Shown: positions 49,446-56,068 of the stretch, piece after piece | How the letters are laid out: each line of letters starts with the position of its first letter | Numbering within the stretch: position 1 is the stretch's first letter | From: Avibacterium paragallinarum | GTDB taxonomy: Bacteria > Pseudomonadota > Gammaproteobacteria > Enterobacterales > Pasteurellaceae | DNA length: 64,000 bases | Assembly: GCF_900450705.1 (NCBI RefSeq) | Contig: NZ_UGHK01000002.1 | Span: 744,001 to 808,000 of the forward strand | Direction: 5' to 3' | Notes under the pieces: generated by a model | Told to the model about the DNA's origin: nothing | The model's database searches: none | The model's input: the letters and a program-made list of their open reading frames with translations, nothing else | Program-made: the position numbers and the translations under genes

Positions 49446-50164
49446 GGGGCTGTCCTAGATAACAACTAAAAAATCTATTTAGGTTAGAATGAACCAATGA
49501 GAAAAAGTCGTCTAAGTCAGCACAAACAAAATAAACTCATTGAGCTATTTGTTGCAGGTGTTACTGCAAGGACAGCAGCAGAGTTAGTCAATGTAAACAA
49601 AACGACTGCCGCATATTACTTTCATCGTTTACGCCAACTCATCTATCAAAACAGCCTTCACTTAGAGATGTTTGAAGGTGAAATTGAAGCCGATGAAAGT
49701 TATTTTGGCGGTGCTCGCAAAGGCAAACGTGGTCGTGGTGCGGCAGGGAAAATTGCGGTATTCGGGCTTCTCAAGCGCAATGGCAAGGTTTATACCGTTG
49801 CGGTTCCAAATACGCAATCTGCCACCTTGTTACCCATTATTCGGGAGCAGGTAAAGCCTGATAGTATTGTTTACACCGATAATTATCGTAGTTATGACGT
49901 GCTTGATGTGAGTGAATTTAGTCATTTTCGTATCAATCACAGCACACATTTTGCTGAAAATCATAACCACATTAACGGAATTGAGAATTTTTGAAGCCAA
50001 GCAAAACGCCATTTACGCAAATTTAATGGTATCCCAAAAGCGCATTTTGAGCTTTATTTAAAGGAATGTGAATGGCGTTTTAATTACAGCAACATAAAAA
50101 GTCAAATTTCTATTTTAAAACAATTGGTTAAAGGGAGTTTAGTCTAGTTATCTAGGACAGCCCC
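49446..50164 (+). mobile_element. IS1016-like element, copy 4, without target duplication
   Basis: A 719-bp element with intact 18-bp ends, but the flanking octamers are ATTATTTA (left) and AATAATTT (right). The left flank is the haemagglutinin gene and the right flank a truncated prophage gene, consistent with recombination between two IS copies. Confidence 0.94.
49497..50147 (+). pseudogene. IS1595-family transposase (IS1016 type), copy 4, nonsense
   Basis: The sequence is almost identical to copy 1 (Arg variant HRLRQ), but TGG in ENFWSQAK has become TGA at 49992-49994, which truncates the protein to 165 residues. The catalytic Glu region is just before the stop, but the C-terminal 50 residues are lost. 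It could still be mobilised in trans because its ends are intact. Confidence 0.93.
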
Positions 50165-50365
50165 AATAATTTTGCGTAATGCACACGCCGTTATTGGATT
50201 TTTGTCATGTCCCCTTATACCACTTTTCATCGAATAAGCTACATTTCTTAAGGTTTGATAATCCCCTCGCAATGCTTTTGTTAATTCATTTTTTGCTTCA
50301 TCTGTCATTGCAAAAACAGACAATGAAAGCATGCTACATAGCATTGCAAGCATTAATTTTTTCAT
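50144..50365 (-). pseudogene. Small exported protein truncated by IS1016 copy 4
   Basis: The frame has a Sec signal peptide (MKKLMLAMLCSMLSLSVFA) followed by TDEAKNELTKALRGDYQTLRNVAYSMKSG and ITACALRKII. The final GAVLDN and stop derive from the IS end. Small proteins of this type occur beside prophage genes in Pasteurellaceae; the function is unknown to me. A minus-strand terminator lies upstream, so it was expressed separately from the phage early operon. Confidence 0.7.
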
Positions 50366-50374
50366 ATTTTCTCC

Positions 50375-50401
50375 ATTAAAAAAGGCTCTAAACGAGCCTT
50401 T
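50375..50401 (-). terminator. Terminator of the prophage early operon segment
   Basis: On the minus strand AAAGGCTC / GAGCCTTT with loop GTTTA is followed by a run of T. It lies 18 nt after the stop of the 68-aa gene at 50419. Confidence 0.8.
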
Positions 50402-50418
50402 AATTTATTAAATATTGC

Positions 50419-50625
50419 TTACTCTGTCGAGTGTAAAATTGCCAACATCTGATCTACATCACAATTTAATTTAAACGCTAACGCCCCAATTAGGCAAGCA
50501 AGCTGATCTAAACTAATTTGATCGGCAGTATTATCCACAATTTCTAGCAGATGTTGCAGGCTTTTTAACCCCTCTGCCACGCGGCGAACATCTTCGATTT
50601 TGTCAAATTGATTAAACTTGTTCAT
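50419..50625 (-). CDS. Hypothetical 68-aa prophage protein
   Basis: A small acidic helical protein (MNKFNQFDKIEDVRRVAEGLKSLQHLL... ending DVDQMLAILHSTE). No family recognised. It overlaps the antirepressor gene by 14 nt and has an excellent ribosome site (AAGGAGG), so it is probably co-expressed with it. There is no membrane segment and no HTH pattern I can defend. Confidence 0.65.
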   Translation of the reverse strand: MNKFNQFDKIEDVRRVAEGLKSLQHLLEIVDNTADQISLDQLACLIGALAFKLNCDVDQMLAILHSTE

Positions 50626-51286
50626 TGTTGCCTCCTTGACTAAATAACGCTAATTGTGTGTTCTGTGTTTGACGGCGTTGTAGCAGCCCTAAATCAAAGA
50701 GTTTACGCAAGCGATTTTCAAGAGCAGTTTTGCCTAAGTCTAACAATTTGGCGATTTCGCTGTTGTTGAGTCCCATTTCACGATACAGCACAATTTTTTC
50801 ACATTCTGGGTGCGCGACAAATAAGGCTTTGCGGGCATTGGTTAAAAGCACGCCTAATTCTTGCGGGTTTTGGCGTAAAAAAGTAGGAATGCTGAGAAGT
50901 TGCCGTTTCGCTTCGTTCAACTCCGCGTTTAATTGCGGAATTAAGGCACGCATTTTGTTATCGTCTTCGATAAATTGCTGACGGATTTGATAGCCGATTT
51001 CGCTATGTTCCATTAAGCAAAGATGTTTGGCGGTGTCGATGGTTAGGTGGTAGTCTTTCACTTCCATTTCACGACTTCCCCATACCCCAGTTTTAACACG
51101 TTCAGATTTGATCACGTTCAAAAAATCAACATTTTCTAAAAAGAGATTATCTTCTAAACGGCGATTAATCCAAATATCAAAACGAGTTCTGACCTGCAAT
51201 ACTTTATGAAGATCACGAGCATTAATTAAAAGGGTAGGTTGATTATTGATAGTGCCAGTAAAGGCATTGATAGGTAAATTTGTCAT
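50612..51286 (-). CDS. AntA/AntB-type phage antirepressor
   Basis: The 224-residue protein has an AntA/AntB N-terminal domain (LLINARDLHKVLQVRTRFDIWINRRLEDNLFLENVDF, then YHLTIDTAKHLCLMEHSEIGYQIRQQFI). A C-terminal region follows with an HTH-like NNSEIAKLLDLGKTALENRLRKLFDLGLL. Such proteins inactivate phage repressors. The gene is preceded by a structured leader resembling C4 antisense RNA, the same control that P1 and P7 use for ant. Confidence 0.88.
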   Translation of the reverse strand: MTNLPINAFTGTINNQPTLLINARDLHKVLQVRTRFDIWINRRLEDNLFLENVDFLNVIKSERVKTGVWGSREMEVKDYHLTIDTAKHLCLMEHSEIGYQIRQQFIEDDNKMRALIPQLNAELNEAKRQLLSIPTFLRQNPQELGVLLTNARKALFVAHPECEKIVLYREMGLNNSEIAKLLDLGKTALENRLRKLFDLGLLQRRQTQNTQLALFSQGGNNEQV

Positions 51287-51329
51287 ACTGTATTTTTCCT
51301 TTTTGTGGAAACCCTATTTTTGGTAGGGC

Positions 51330-51404
51330 GGTCGAGAGCCAAAAACTGTACAGTAAACAGCGGAGTTATTCCCTTGCGGTATTGTATTCCTCGCACTCTC
51401 GACC
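51330..51404 (-). ncRNA. C4-type antisense RNA upstream of antirepressor
   Basis: On the minus strand GGTCGAGAG and CTCTCGACC form a 9-bp closing stem around 57 nt containing TGCGAGGAATACAATACCG and CTCCGCTGTTTACTGTACAG, which I recognise as the conserved core of C4 RNAs. About 45 nt before the antirepressor ATG, the leader has CCAAAAA, complementary to TTTTTGG in the C4 part. Base pairing there would block antirepressor expression. The remaining gap 51405-51592 shows nothing else beyond an uptake signal near 51434. Confidence 0.72.
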
Positions 51405-51592
51405 ATTGATTAAAAAGTTTTCATTTTTTCACCGCACTTGGGCGTTCTGATGCTCAAATTGCAGATAAAAAAATAGCACAAATAACGGTTGCACTAGCCG
51501 TACTGTCGCTTTTTTTGGAAGCTTGATCGCAAAATTAACTTTTTTTTCCCCTTGCGTCAAGCCCCAAAAGCGATTTTATGCAAAATGTTTTG

Positions 51593-52000
51593 TTATTTTT
51601 TCTTGTTGTCATACACCGACAACATTTGGATCACCTTTTTTAATTGCCACACAGCAAGCCAGTCAATAAATTCAATACCAAAGGCTTTTTTGCCAATCGT
51701 GTCAGCATACTGCGGTGTAAGGTTATGCTTAGCAAGTAATGCGGTAATTTTGGCAAGGTACGGCTTTTTCGCTTTAGCTGGACTTGGGCGATTTCCCCAA
51801 AAATTCGACCGCACTTTTGCCCCACGTTGTGCCATTAAATCCAACACTTGATTAAGCTCGGCGTTGGTCATTGCTTTGCAACTGGTTTTATTTACGGCGT
51901 TCATTAAAAAAGTGCGGTAGGTTTCTTCGTCCATTTTTAACTGACTTTTACCAATATGCACTTTGGCAATCAGGTTTTTGCGGTAATTTTCATTTTGCAT
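51593..52000 (-). CDS. GemA-family regulatory protein (Mu gp16, DUF1018)
   Basis: The 135-residue protein starts MQNENYRKNLIAKVHIGKSQLKMDEETYRTFL, typical of the GemA/gp16 family, with KTSCKAMTNAELNQVLDLM following. In Mu, GemA modulates host gene expression and DNA supercoiling early in lytic growth. It overlaps the preceding 124-aa gene by 11 nt, as is common in a compact phage early operon. A T-rich stretch follows its stop. Confidence 0.88.
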   Translation of the reverse strand: MQNENYRKNLIAKVHIGKSQLKMDEETYRTFLMNAVNKTSCKAMTNAELNQVLDLMAQRGAKVRSNFWGNRPSPAKAKKPYLAKITALLAKHNLTPQYADTIGKKAFGIEFIDWLAVWQLKKVIQMLSVYDNKKK

Positions 52001-52361
52001 TTAACGCTCCTCGCCATTCGTTTAGTATGGCTTTAATTTTCGCTTTTCGCTCGGGTGTGAGCGGTTGCGGTTCGGGCTTGGGTAATTCCATCACTTTGCG
52101 ATTGGGTAAGCGGTCTAACAGCATTTTCGGGGCCGGAAAACGCTCACATTCCGCACATAACCGCATAAATGCCTGCTCAATTCGCCATTTATCTTCTTTC
52201 TCTTGCCAGCCGCCATAAAGGCGTTGGCTTAAAATCACCTGCACCCACACTTCCGCCGTGGCTTTGATCATCTCTTCGGGCGGTTGGTTGGCAAGGCGTA
52301 ACACCACCAATTTTCCCAACCCTTGAGCTACGGTTCGTTTTAGCCATTTTTCATCTGCCAT
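51990..52361 (-). CDS. Hypothetical Mu-like prophage protein (123 aa)
   Basis: Starts MADEKWLKRTVAQGLGKLVVLRLANQPPEEMIKATAEVWVQVILS. The C-terminal part holds PKPEPQPLTPERKAKIKAILNEW. Position directly before gemA is conserved in Mu-like phages of Haemophilus and Pasteurella; the function is unknown. I prefer the ATG at 52361 over one two codons upstream. It overlaps both neighbours. Confidence 0.7.
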   Translation of the reverse strand: MADEKWLKRTVAQGLGKLVVLRLANQPPEEMIKATAEVWVQVILSQRLYGGWQEKEDKWRIEQAFMRLCAECERFPAPKMLLDRLPNRKVMELPKPEPQPLTPERKAKIKAILNEWRGALNAK

Positions 52362-52839
52362 TGGCAAACTCCGCTAAATTTTGTAAGGCTTTGCCTGTTT
52401 TGCTGCCGAATTGTGGGGCAGTGGCAGGCGGATTACTTTGCCCGTTCATCATATTGTGATGGCTATTTTTGGCTTGCCACTTAGTCATCACCTCATACAA
52501 ATAACCGTGTGAGGTAAGCGGGCGTTTGATATGGTGGCGACTGTTTAATACAATGGTTAAGCCATCAATCCAACATTCAATGGGGGCAGAATAAACCTGC
52601 CCATTACGGCTAAATTGCCCGCGTTGCACCTCATCAACCAATTCACTGAGTAGTTTCGCTAAGCGATCCATTGTGAGTGCGGATTTTTCAGGGCGGAATA
52701 GAGCTAAATACTGCACCGCCAACCGCCCAAACTCGCCATTGAGCGATAACGCGTTCATCACCGCTTGGCTTGCTTGGTCGTGCTGTAACAACACATCTAG
52801 CGACAACACCGCCCCGCACGCAGGGCATTTACATTTCAT
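52351..52839 (-). CDS. Prophage protein with N-terminal zinc-binding motif (162 aa)
   Basis: The first residues MKCKCPACGAVLSLDVLL form a CxC-xx-C zinc knuckle of the type that opens many phage early proteins. The middle (LVDEVQRGQFSRNGQVYSAPIECWIDGL) is soluble and the C-terminus low-complexity. No exact function can be named. It overlaps the following gene by 11 nt and has AAAGGAG before its start. Confidence 0.7.
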   Translation of the reverse strand: MKCKCPACGAVLSLDVLLQHDQASQAVMNALSLNGEFGRLAVQYLALFRPEKSALTMDRLAKLLSELVDEVQRGQFSRNGQVYSAPIECWIDGLTIVLNSRHHIKRPLTSHGYLYEVMTKWQAKNSHHNMMNGQSNPPATAPQFGSKTGKALQNLAEFANGR

Positions 52840-52912
52840 TTTTAAACTCCTTTTAAAACGGGGTTAAAACACATTATTCCGCCCTCTGGGTACAAAGGGC
52901 GGTAAATGGGTT

Positions 52913-53233
52913 TTAAGTAACACTTTCATCTTTAAAATCATCAGTATCAAACATAAGGTTGCTCCTTGGAGTAAATGAATACCTAGGTTGTACATAATAA
53001 ACCTCAAAGTCTTCACTATTGGCTTTTTTTACAGCAAGGCAGACACCATCAGCTTCTTCGTCATAAATCTCCCATTCTAAATGATTTTCTTTTAAAATTT
53101 CTTCGGCAATAGTATCAAGGCAACTGTAATCGCTCTCAAAACGCTCCCATGTTTTACCTTCAAGACTTTTTAGTACATCTTCTTTGCTGGCGTCTTCATC
53201 GCAATCTAGCAGTATGTATTCATATTCTTTCAT
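52913..53233 (-). CDS. Hypothetical acidic prophage protein (106 aa)
   Basis: A very acidic protein (MKEYEYILLDCDEDASKEDVLKSLEGKTWERFESDYS...; DEEADGVCLAVKKANSEDFEVYYVQP). Strong negative charge and small size recall anti-restriction or DNA-mimic proteins, but no motif proves this. It stands in the early operon between two other unknown genes. Confidence 0.6.
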   Translation of the reverse strand: MKEYEYILLDCDEDASKEDVLKSLEGKTWERFESDYSCLDTIAEEILKENHLEWEIYDEEADGVCLAVKKANSEDFEVYYVQPRYSFTPRSNLMFDTDDFKDESVT

Positions 53234-53251
53234 TTTTATCCCTTATTTCTT

Positions 53252-53491
53252 TCATCTAACTTCACACAAAGAGTGCAACCAATCTTTACAAGCACTCAAC
53301 CGAATAAACTGGCACTTGCTTAAATCCCACCCAAAAGTCAAGCACCCGACATAACCAAGATCATCAGAGGGTAATTTAGGGGTTGGTCTATCTTTAAACC
53401 CATACACCTCACCTGTTGGATCAGTGGCGATATAATTTACCCAGTTAGGGACGCTATATTCTTTGCCACGATACATTACTAACGCGTTCAT
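53252..53491 (-). CDS. Hypothetical prophage protein (79 aa)
   Basis: Starts MNALVMYRGKEYSVPNWVNYIATDPTGEVYGFKDRPTP and ends with CKDWLHSLCEV. The GxVYGFxxxP segment resembles short host-range or modification-related proteins seen in phage early regions, but I cannot name a family. The first codons overlap the preceding gene by 4 nt (ATGA type), so translation is coupled. Confidence 0.6.
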   Translation of the reverse strand: MNALVMYRGKEYSVPNWVNYIATDPTGEVYGFKDRPTPKLPSDDLGYVGCLTFGWDLSKCQFIRLSACKDWLHSLCEVR

Positions 53492-53799
53492 TTTTCACTC
53501 TCCAAAATTGCTTTACGTTTATCTTTGATAACTGGCGTAATGGCTCGTTTAATGGCAAGTTGTAATTCATTAACAAAATCCTCATTGTCTAGGTTATCAA
53601 AAAGGAGCATCATTAAATTCGGATCTATTGTGTCAAATAAAGTACGATAGGCATCAACCTCGTCAAATACTCCACCTTCCCAATCAAGCCGAACAATATT
53701 GCCACCTAAAACGTCCGTTTTGCTTGATATTTCTAGCTGTTCAAGCTGGTGGCGTTCCATTTCTATTTCGATTGTCATTCGGACTTTTTCGTCAATCAT
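53488..53799 (-). CDS. Hypothetical prophage protein (103 aa)
   Basis: Starts MIDEKVRMTIEIEMERHQLEQLEISSKTDVLGG. Acidic and helical, with no recognised family. I prefer the ATG at 53799 (ribosome site AAGGGGG) over the more upstream ATG at 53820, which lies inside the preceding gene. Confidence 0.6.
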   Translation of the reverse strand: MIDEKVRMTIEIEMERHQLEQLEISSKTDVLGGNIVRLDWEGGVFDEVDAYRTLFDTIDPNLMMLLFDNLDNEDFVNELQLAIKRAITPVIKDKRKAILESEK

Positions 53800-53801
53800 C
53801 T

Positions 53802-53969
53802 TTACCCCCTTACCTGCCATCTCGCCTTTGGCAGTTGGTTTTGCACCATTTCCATATACACCCCCGCCGCAATATAGTTGCCCGTATTAATCGCTCTGAC
53901 TGCTTGTTGAAGCTGTCCGATCATCATATCCAGCTTGAGTGCAAGTTCACTTTGCTTTTGCGTTGTCAT
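53802..53969 (-). CDS. Small hypothetical prophage protein (55 aa)
   Basis: The frame MTTQKQSELALKLDMMIGQLQQAVRAINTGNYIAAGVYMEMVQNQLP ends near the next start. It begins with an ATGA overlap on the preceding 54-aa gene. It is mostly amphipathic helix; no family recognised. Confidence 0.55.
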   Translation of the reverse strand: MTTQKQSELALKLDMMIGQLQQAVRAINTGNYIAAGVYMEMVQNQLPKARWQVRG

Positions 53970-54130
53970 AGCTCTTCAACCTCCACAACCTCGTCAATTT
54001 CCGTAATCTGATGAGGCAATTTATTCAGGTCTAAGGTGTTTAAATCACATTTTTCCGCCGCCTGCTCAATGCTTTCGGCTTCTACGGTGATTTCAACCAT
54101 TCCATAAACTCTGACAAGATATTTATTCAT
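53966..54130 (-). CDS. Small hypothetical prophage protein (54 aa)
   Basis: The frame MNKYLVRVYGMVEITVEAESIEQAAEKC ends EIDEVVEVEEL. The beta-strand then helix pattern with VxxYGxVEITVEAESxEQA is common in small phage proteins (DpnD/PcfM-like folds), but this is a weak resemblance. It overlaps the ANR gene by 8 nt and the next gene by 4 nt. Confidence 0.55.
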   Translation of the reverse strand: MNKYLVRVYGMVEITVEAESIEQAAEKCDLNTLDLNKLPHQITEIDEVVEVEEL

Positions 54131-54323
54131 CATCTGCCCCCTTAAACGGTCTTGTTGCTACTCGGCGACAAAAATCTGCTCGGTTTTCGCACCATTGTTG
54201 GTTTTCCATTTTATTTGCCAAAGTTGCCGCTACTCCCCACAACCTCGCCGCATTGCGGTAATCGCCCGCTTTTTCGATTTCTGCGGCAATTTCCGCCGCA
54301 TCTTTAAAGGTTTGTTTTGCCAT
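54123..54323 (-). CDS. ANR-family regulator
   Basis: The 66-residue protein MAKQTFKDAAEIAAEIEKAGDYRNAARLWGVAATLANKMENQQWCENRADFCRRV has the AxxAAxxExxGDYxxAARLWxxAxxLA pattern of ANR proteins. These are small negative regulators first described for AraC-type virulence regulators and also frequent in prophages. It could repress a host regulator. It is coupled to the next gene. Confidence 0.75.
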   Translation of the reverse strand: MAKQTFKDAAEIAAEIEKAGDYRNAARLWGVAATLANKMENQQWCENRADFCRRVATRPFKGADDE

Positions 54324-54378
54324 TTTTTGCTCCTGTTTTGATGGTTAAAACACTTTATAAACGCCCTTCCTTCTCTTC

Positions 54379-54412
54379 CCCCTCTTTTGTAAAGAGGGGG
54401 CTGGGGGAGATT
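54379..54412. repeat. Short palindrome CCCCCTCTTTT...GAGGGGG
   Basis: CCCCCTC (about 54380) pairs with GAGGGGG across TTTTGTAAA. It lies in a 110-bp gap within the phage early operon. Palindromes of this kind are often dispersed. Confidence 0.4.
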
Positions 54413-54433
54413 AAAAGAGCGTTGAAAAGGGTT

Positions 54434-54502
54434 TTAAATTGATTTATACATTAGCCACCCCATTAAGACAAAATACCCCAGCATTACAATCACATCGTCC
54501 AT
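54434..54502 (-). CDS. Tiny membrane protein (22 aa) in prophage operon
   Basis: The frame MDDVIVMLGYFVLMGWLMYKSI starts directly after the stop of the DUF3164 gene (TAA-ATG) and is almost entirely one hydrophobic helix. GCGGGGGT serves as a possible ribosome site. It may be a genuine small phage membrane protein, but it is too short to be certain. Confidence 0.4.
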   Translation of the reverse strand: MDDVIVMLGYFVLMGWLMYKSI

Positions 54503-55123
54503 TTACACCCCCGCCATATCCAAACTAATCGGCTGATATTGATCGCTATCACCCACACGCTCATAAACTCGCACATAGGCTTTAGAGCTGACTACTTGCA
54601 CACTTTCGCTAATGGCTTGCATTGCATTGAGCCAACGTGGGTCGGTGATTTCAACACGGCGTAAGCCTAAAATTCTCCCTGTGTTGAGATTGCCTTCTTT
54701 ATCCACATCAAAAGCACGTTCAATCAAGGTTTTTAGCTCTGGGCGAGAGCCTTCCGACCATTCGCTAAGGCACTCATCAATTAACGCCTTAGCCGCCTGA
54801 ATGCGTTCATCAAATTGCAAATGATCGCTAATCGCTCGCACGATTTTGTATTTGCCGTCATAGCTAAATAGCGTAACGTTGCCTTTGTTGCCGCCCAGTT
54901 TGGCGTTGTACTTTTCGGCGGACAGTTCGATGAAAGCCTGAATATCACCAAAAATCCCACCTTTAAAGCGGCTCATCTCAAGGTTTAAGGCTTTGGCTTT
55001 TTCCACCCACTCGCACACTAAGGCGTGGCGTGCTTGGTCGATCTCTTTTACCAGCTCTTCGGGGGTAAGGTTGCCTTTGGCATCTCGCCAGTAGGTTTTG
55101 CCTTCAATTACGGTTTTACTCAT
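54503..55123 (-). CDS. DUF3164-family Mu-like phage protein
   Basis: The 206-residue protein starts MSKTVIEGKTYWRDAKGNLTPEELVKEIDQARHALV. The family's TYWRDAKGNLTPxxLVKxID opening and the FSYDGKYKIVRAISDHLQFDE block are clear. DUF3164 is near-universal in the early region of Mu-like phages and its function is unknown. Old database names calling it a sulfate transporter are wrong. It stands after the small lipoprotein gene. Confidence 0.85.
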   Translation of the reverse strand: MSKTVIEGKTYWRDAKGNLTPEELVKEIDQARHALVCEWVEKAKALNLEMSRFKGGIFGDIQAFIELSAEKYNAKLGGNKGNVTLFSYDGKYKIVRAISDHLQFDERIQAAKALIDECLSEWSEGSRPELKTLIERAFDVDKEGNLNTGRILGLRRVEITDPRWLNAMQAISESVQVVSSKAYVRVYERVGDSDQYQPISLDMAGV

Positions 55124-55132
55124 TGTTTTCTC

Positions 55133-55333
55133 CTATGGGTTAGCTGATTGATTACAGGTATAAACGTCATAATTGCCGTTGATTTTGGGGGTGATGCCGC
55201 CGTTATTAACAACCAAATACACCACGCCACTTTTACAGATTTCAGCAATTCGCACTTCGTTAAACTTGGCTTGGGTTTGTGCATCACACCCAGCCAACAA
55301 AAGTGCGGTACAAATTACGGCGATTTTTTTCAT
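55133..55333 (-). CDS. Small prophage lipoprotein (66 aa)
   Basis: MKKIAVICTALLLAGCDAQTQAKFNEVRIAEICKSGVVYLV: a signal peptide with lipobox LLAGC, then about 50 mature residues with two further Cys (EICKSG, YTCNQS), possibly disulphide bonded. A lipoprotein expressed from a prophage early operon could be a superinfection-exclusion factor. This is an inference without homology support. The start overlaps the end of the HTH gene by 4 nt. Confidence 0.7.
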   Translation of the reverse strand: MKKIAVICTALLLAGCDAQTQAKFNEVRIAEICKSGVVYLVVNNGGITPKINGNYDVYTCNQSANP

Positions 55334-55524
55334 TTGGTTTTTTCCTCTTTATCAATTTTGATCACAATCAAACGTTTCTTTTTGCTTGCTTTATCGCCCA
55401 ACTTAGCGTAGCGATAAATCGTGGTTTTACTTAAGTTAAATTGCTTTGCTAACTGTTCCGCAGTGCCGTCTCCTAAGTTATCCTCACCCTCATAGACGGC
55501 GTAAATATCAAGAGACTTTGCCAT
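55330..55524 (-). CDS. Small HTH protein of Mu-like prophage (64 aa)
   Basis: MAKSLDIYAVYEGEDNLGDGTAEQLAKQFNLSKTTIYRYAKLGDKASKKKRL contains a helix-turn-helix (AEQLAKQFNLSKTTIYRYA, about residues 22-40) resembling those that read replication or middle promoters. The C-terminus is very basic. It is probably an early transcription regulator. It is coupled to the downstream lipoprotein gene. Confidence 0.7.
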   Translation of the reverse strand: MAKSLDIYAVYEGEDNLGDGTAEQLAKQFNLSKTTIYRYAKLGDKASKKKRLIVIKIDKEEKTK

Positions 55525-55532
55525 TACTCACC

Positions 55533-55748
55533 TCAAAACCAGTACACCGTACAATTTCCCACTTTCGTGATAAACCGCTCACGACGTTGCCCATTGATCT
55601 TTTCTACAATCTGTGTAGCGGATGCCATTAGGCGTTTACTTGGGCGTAAAATTAAAAAACTCGGAAAACGTCCATCTTTCGATTTCACAATCTCCACCCC
55701 TTCGCGACGGAGTAAATACGCGGTATCAATAATGTCGGCTCTTGCCAT
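55533..55748 (-). CDS. Hypothetical prophage protein (71 aa)
   Basis: MARADIIDTAYLLRREGVEIVKSKDGRFPSFLILRPSKRLMASATQIVEKINGQRRERFITKVGNC: a basic small protein with a possible winged fold (two strands around FPSFLIL and TVYWF). No family recognised. Good ribosome site (AAGGAGAAAGAAA). Confidence 0.6.
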   Translation of the reverse strand: MARADIIDTAYLLRREGVEIVKSKDGRFPSFLILRPSKRLMASATQIVEKINGQRRERFITKVGNCTVYWF

Positions 55749-55767
55749 TTTCTTTCTCCTTAAATCA

Positions 55768-56061
55768 CTACCTATTGTTAATAAACATTCTTAAATACCA
55801 GTAAGCTACATACCAACTTCTTCTATCCCTAAAACATCCCTTTTCAAAACTCATCACAACCCTAGAGCTATTATCTATGTCAGCTTTGCTACAATCTGGA
55901 TTACCTACAACAGCCAAAGCGACCGAAAAATCAAAGTGTTTTCGACCTCTTTTAAAAGCAACAACACCTTTTCGCACATTAAACTCTTTTAACCCCGCCA
56001 GTCGCTGATCATTCCAGCGTTGATACACTTTTTTTTCGTATGTAACATCAACTCTCATCAT
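55768..56061 (-). CDS. Hypothetical prophage protein (97 aa)
   Basis: MMRVDVTYEKKVYQRWNDQRLAGLKEFNVRKGVVAFKRGRKHFDFSVALAVVGNPDCSKADIDNSSR: basic, no membrane segment, no recognised family. It begins 7 nt after the MuB stop. Either of two adjacent ATG codons may start it. Confidence 0.55.
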   Translation of the reverse strand: MMRVDVTYEKKVYQRWNDQRLAGLKEFNVRKGVVAFKRGRKHFDFSVALAVVGNPDCSKADIDNSSRVVMSFEKGCFRDRRSWYVAYWYLRMFINNR

Positions 56062-56068
56062 TGCCCCC

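Noticed and set aside
36375-50147. Reassignment of TGA to Trp in this genome
   Set aside because: Many intact genes here end in TGA, one broken Trp codon became TAG, and another TGA replaces Arg, so ordinary nonsense mutation is the better explanation.
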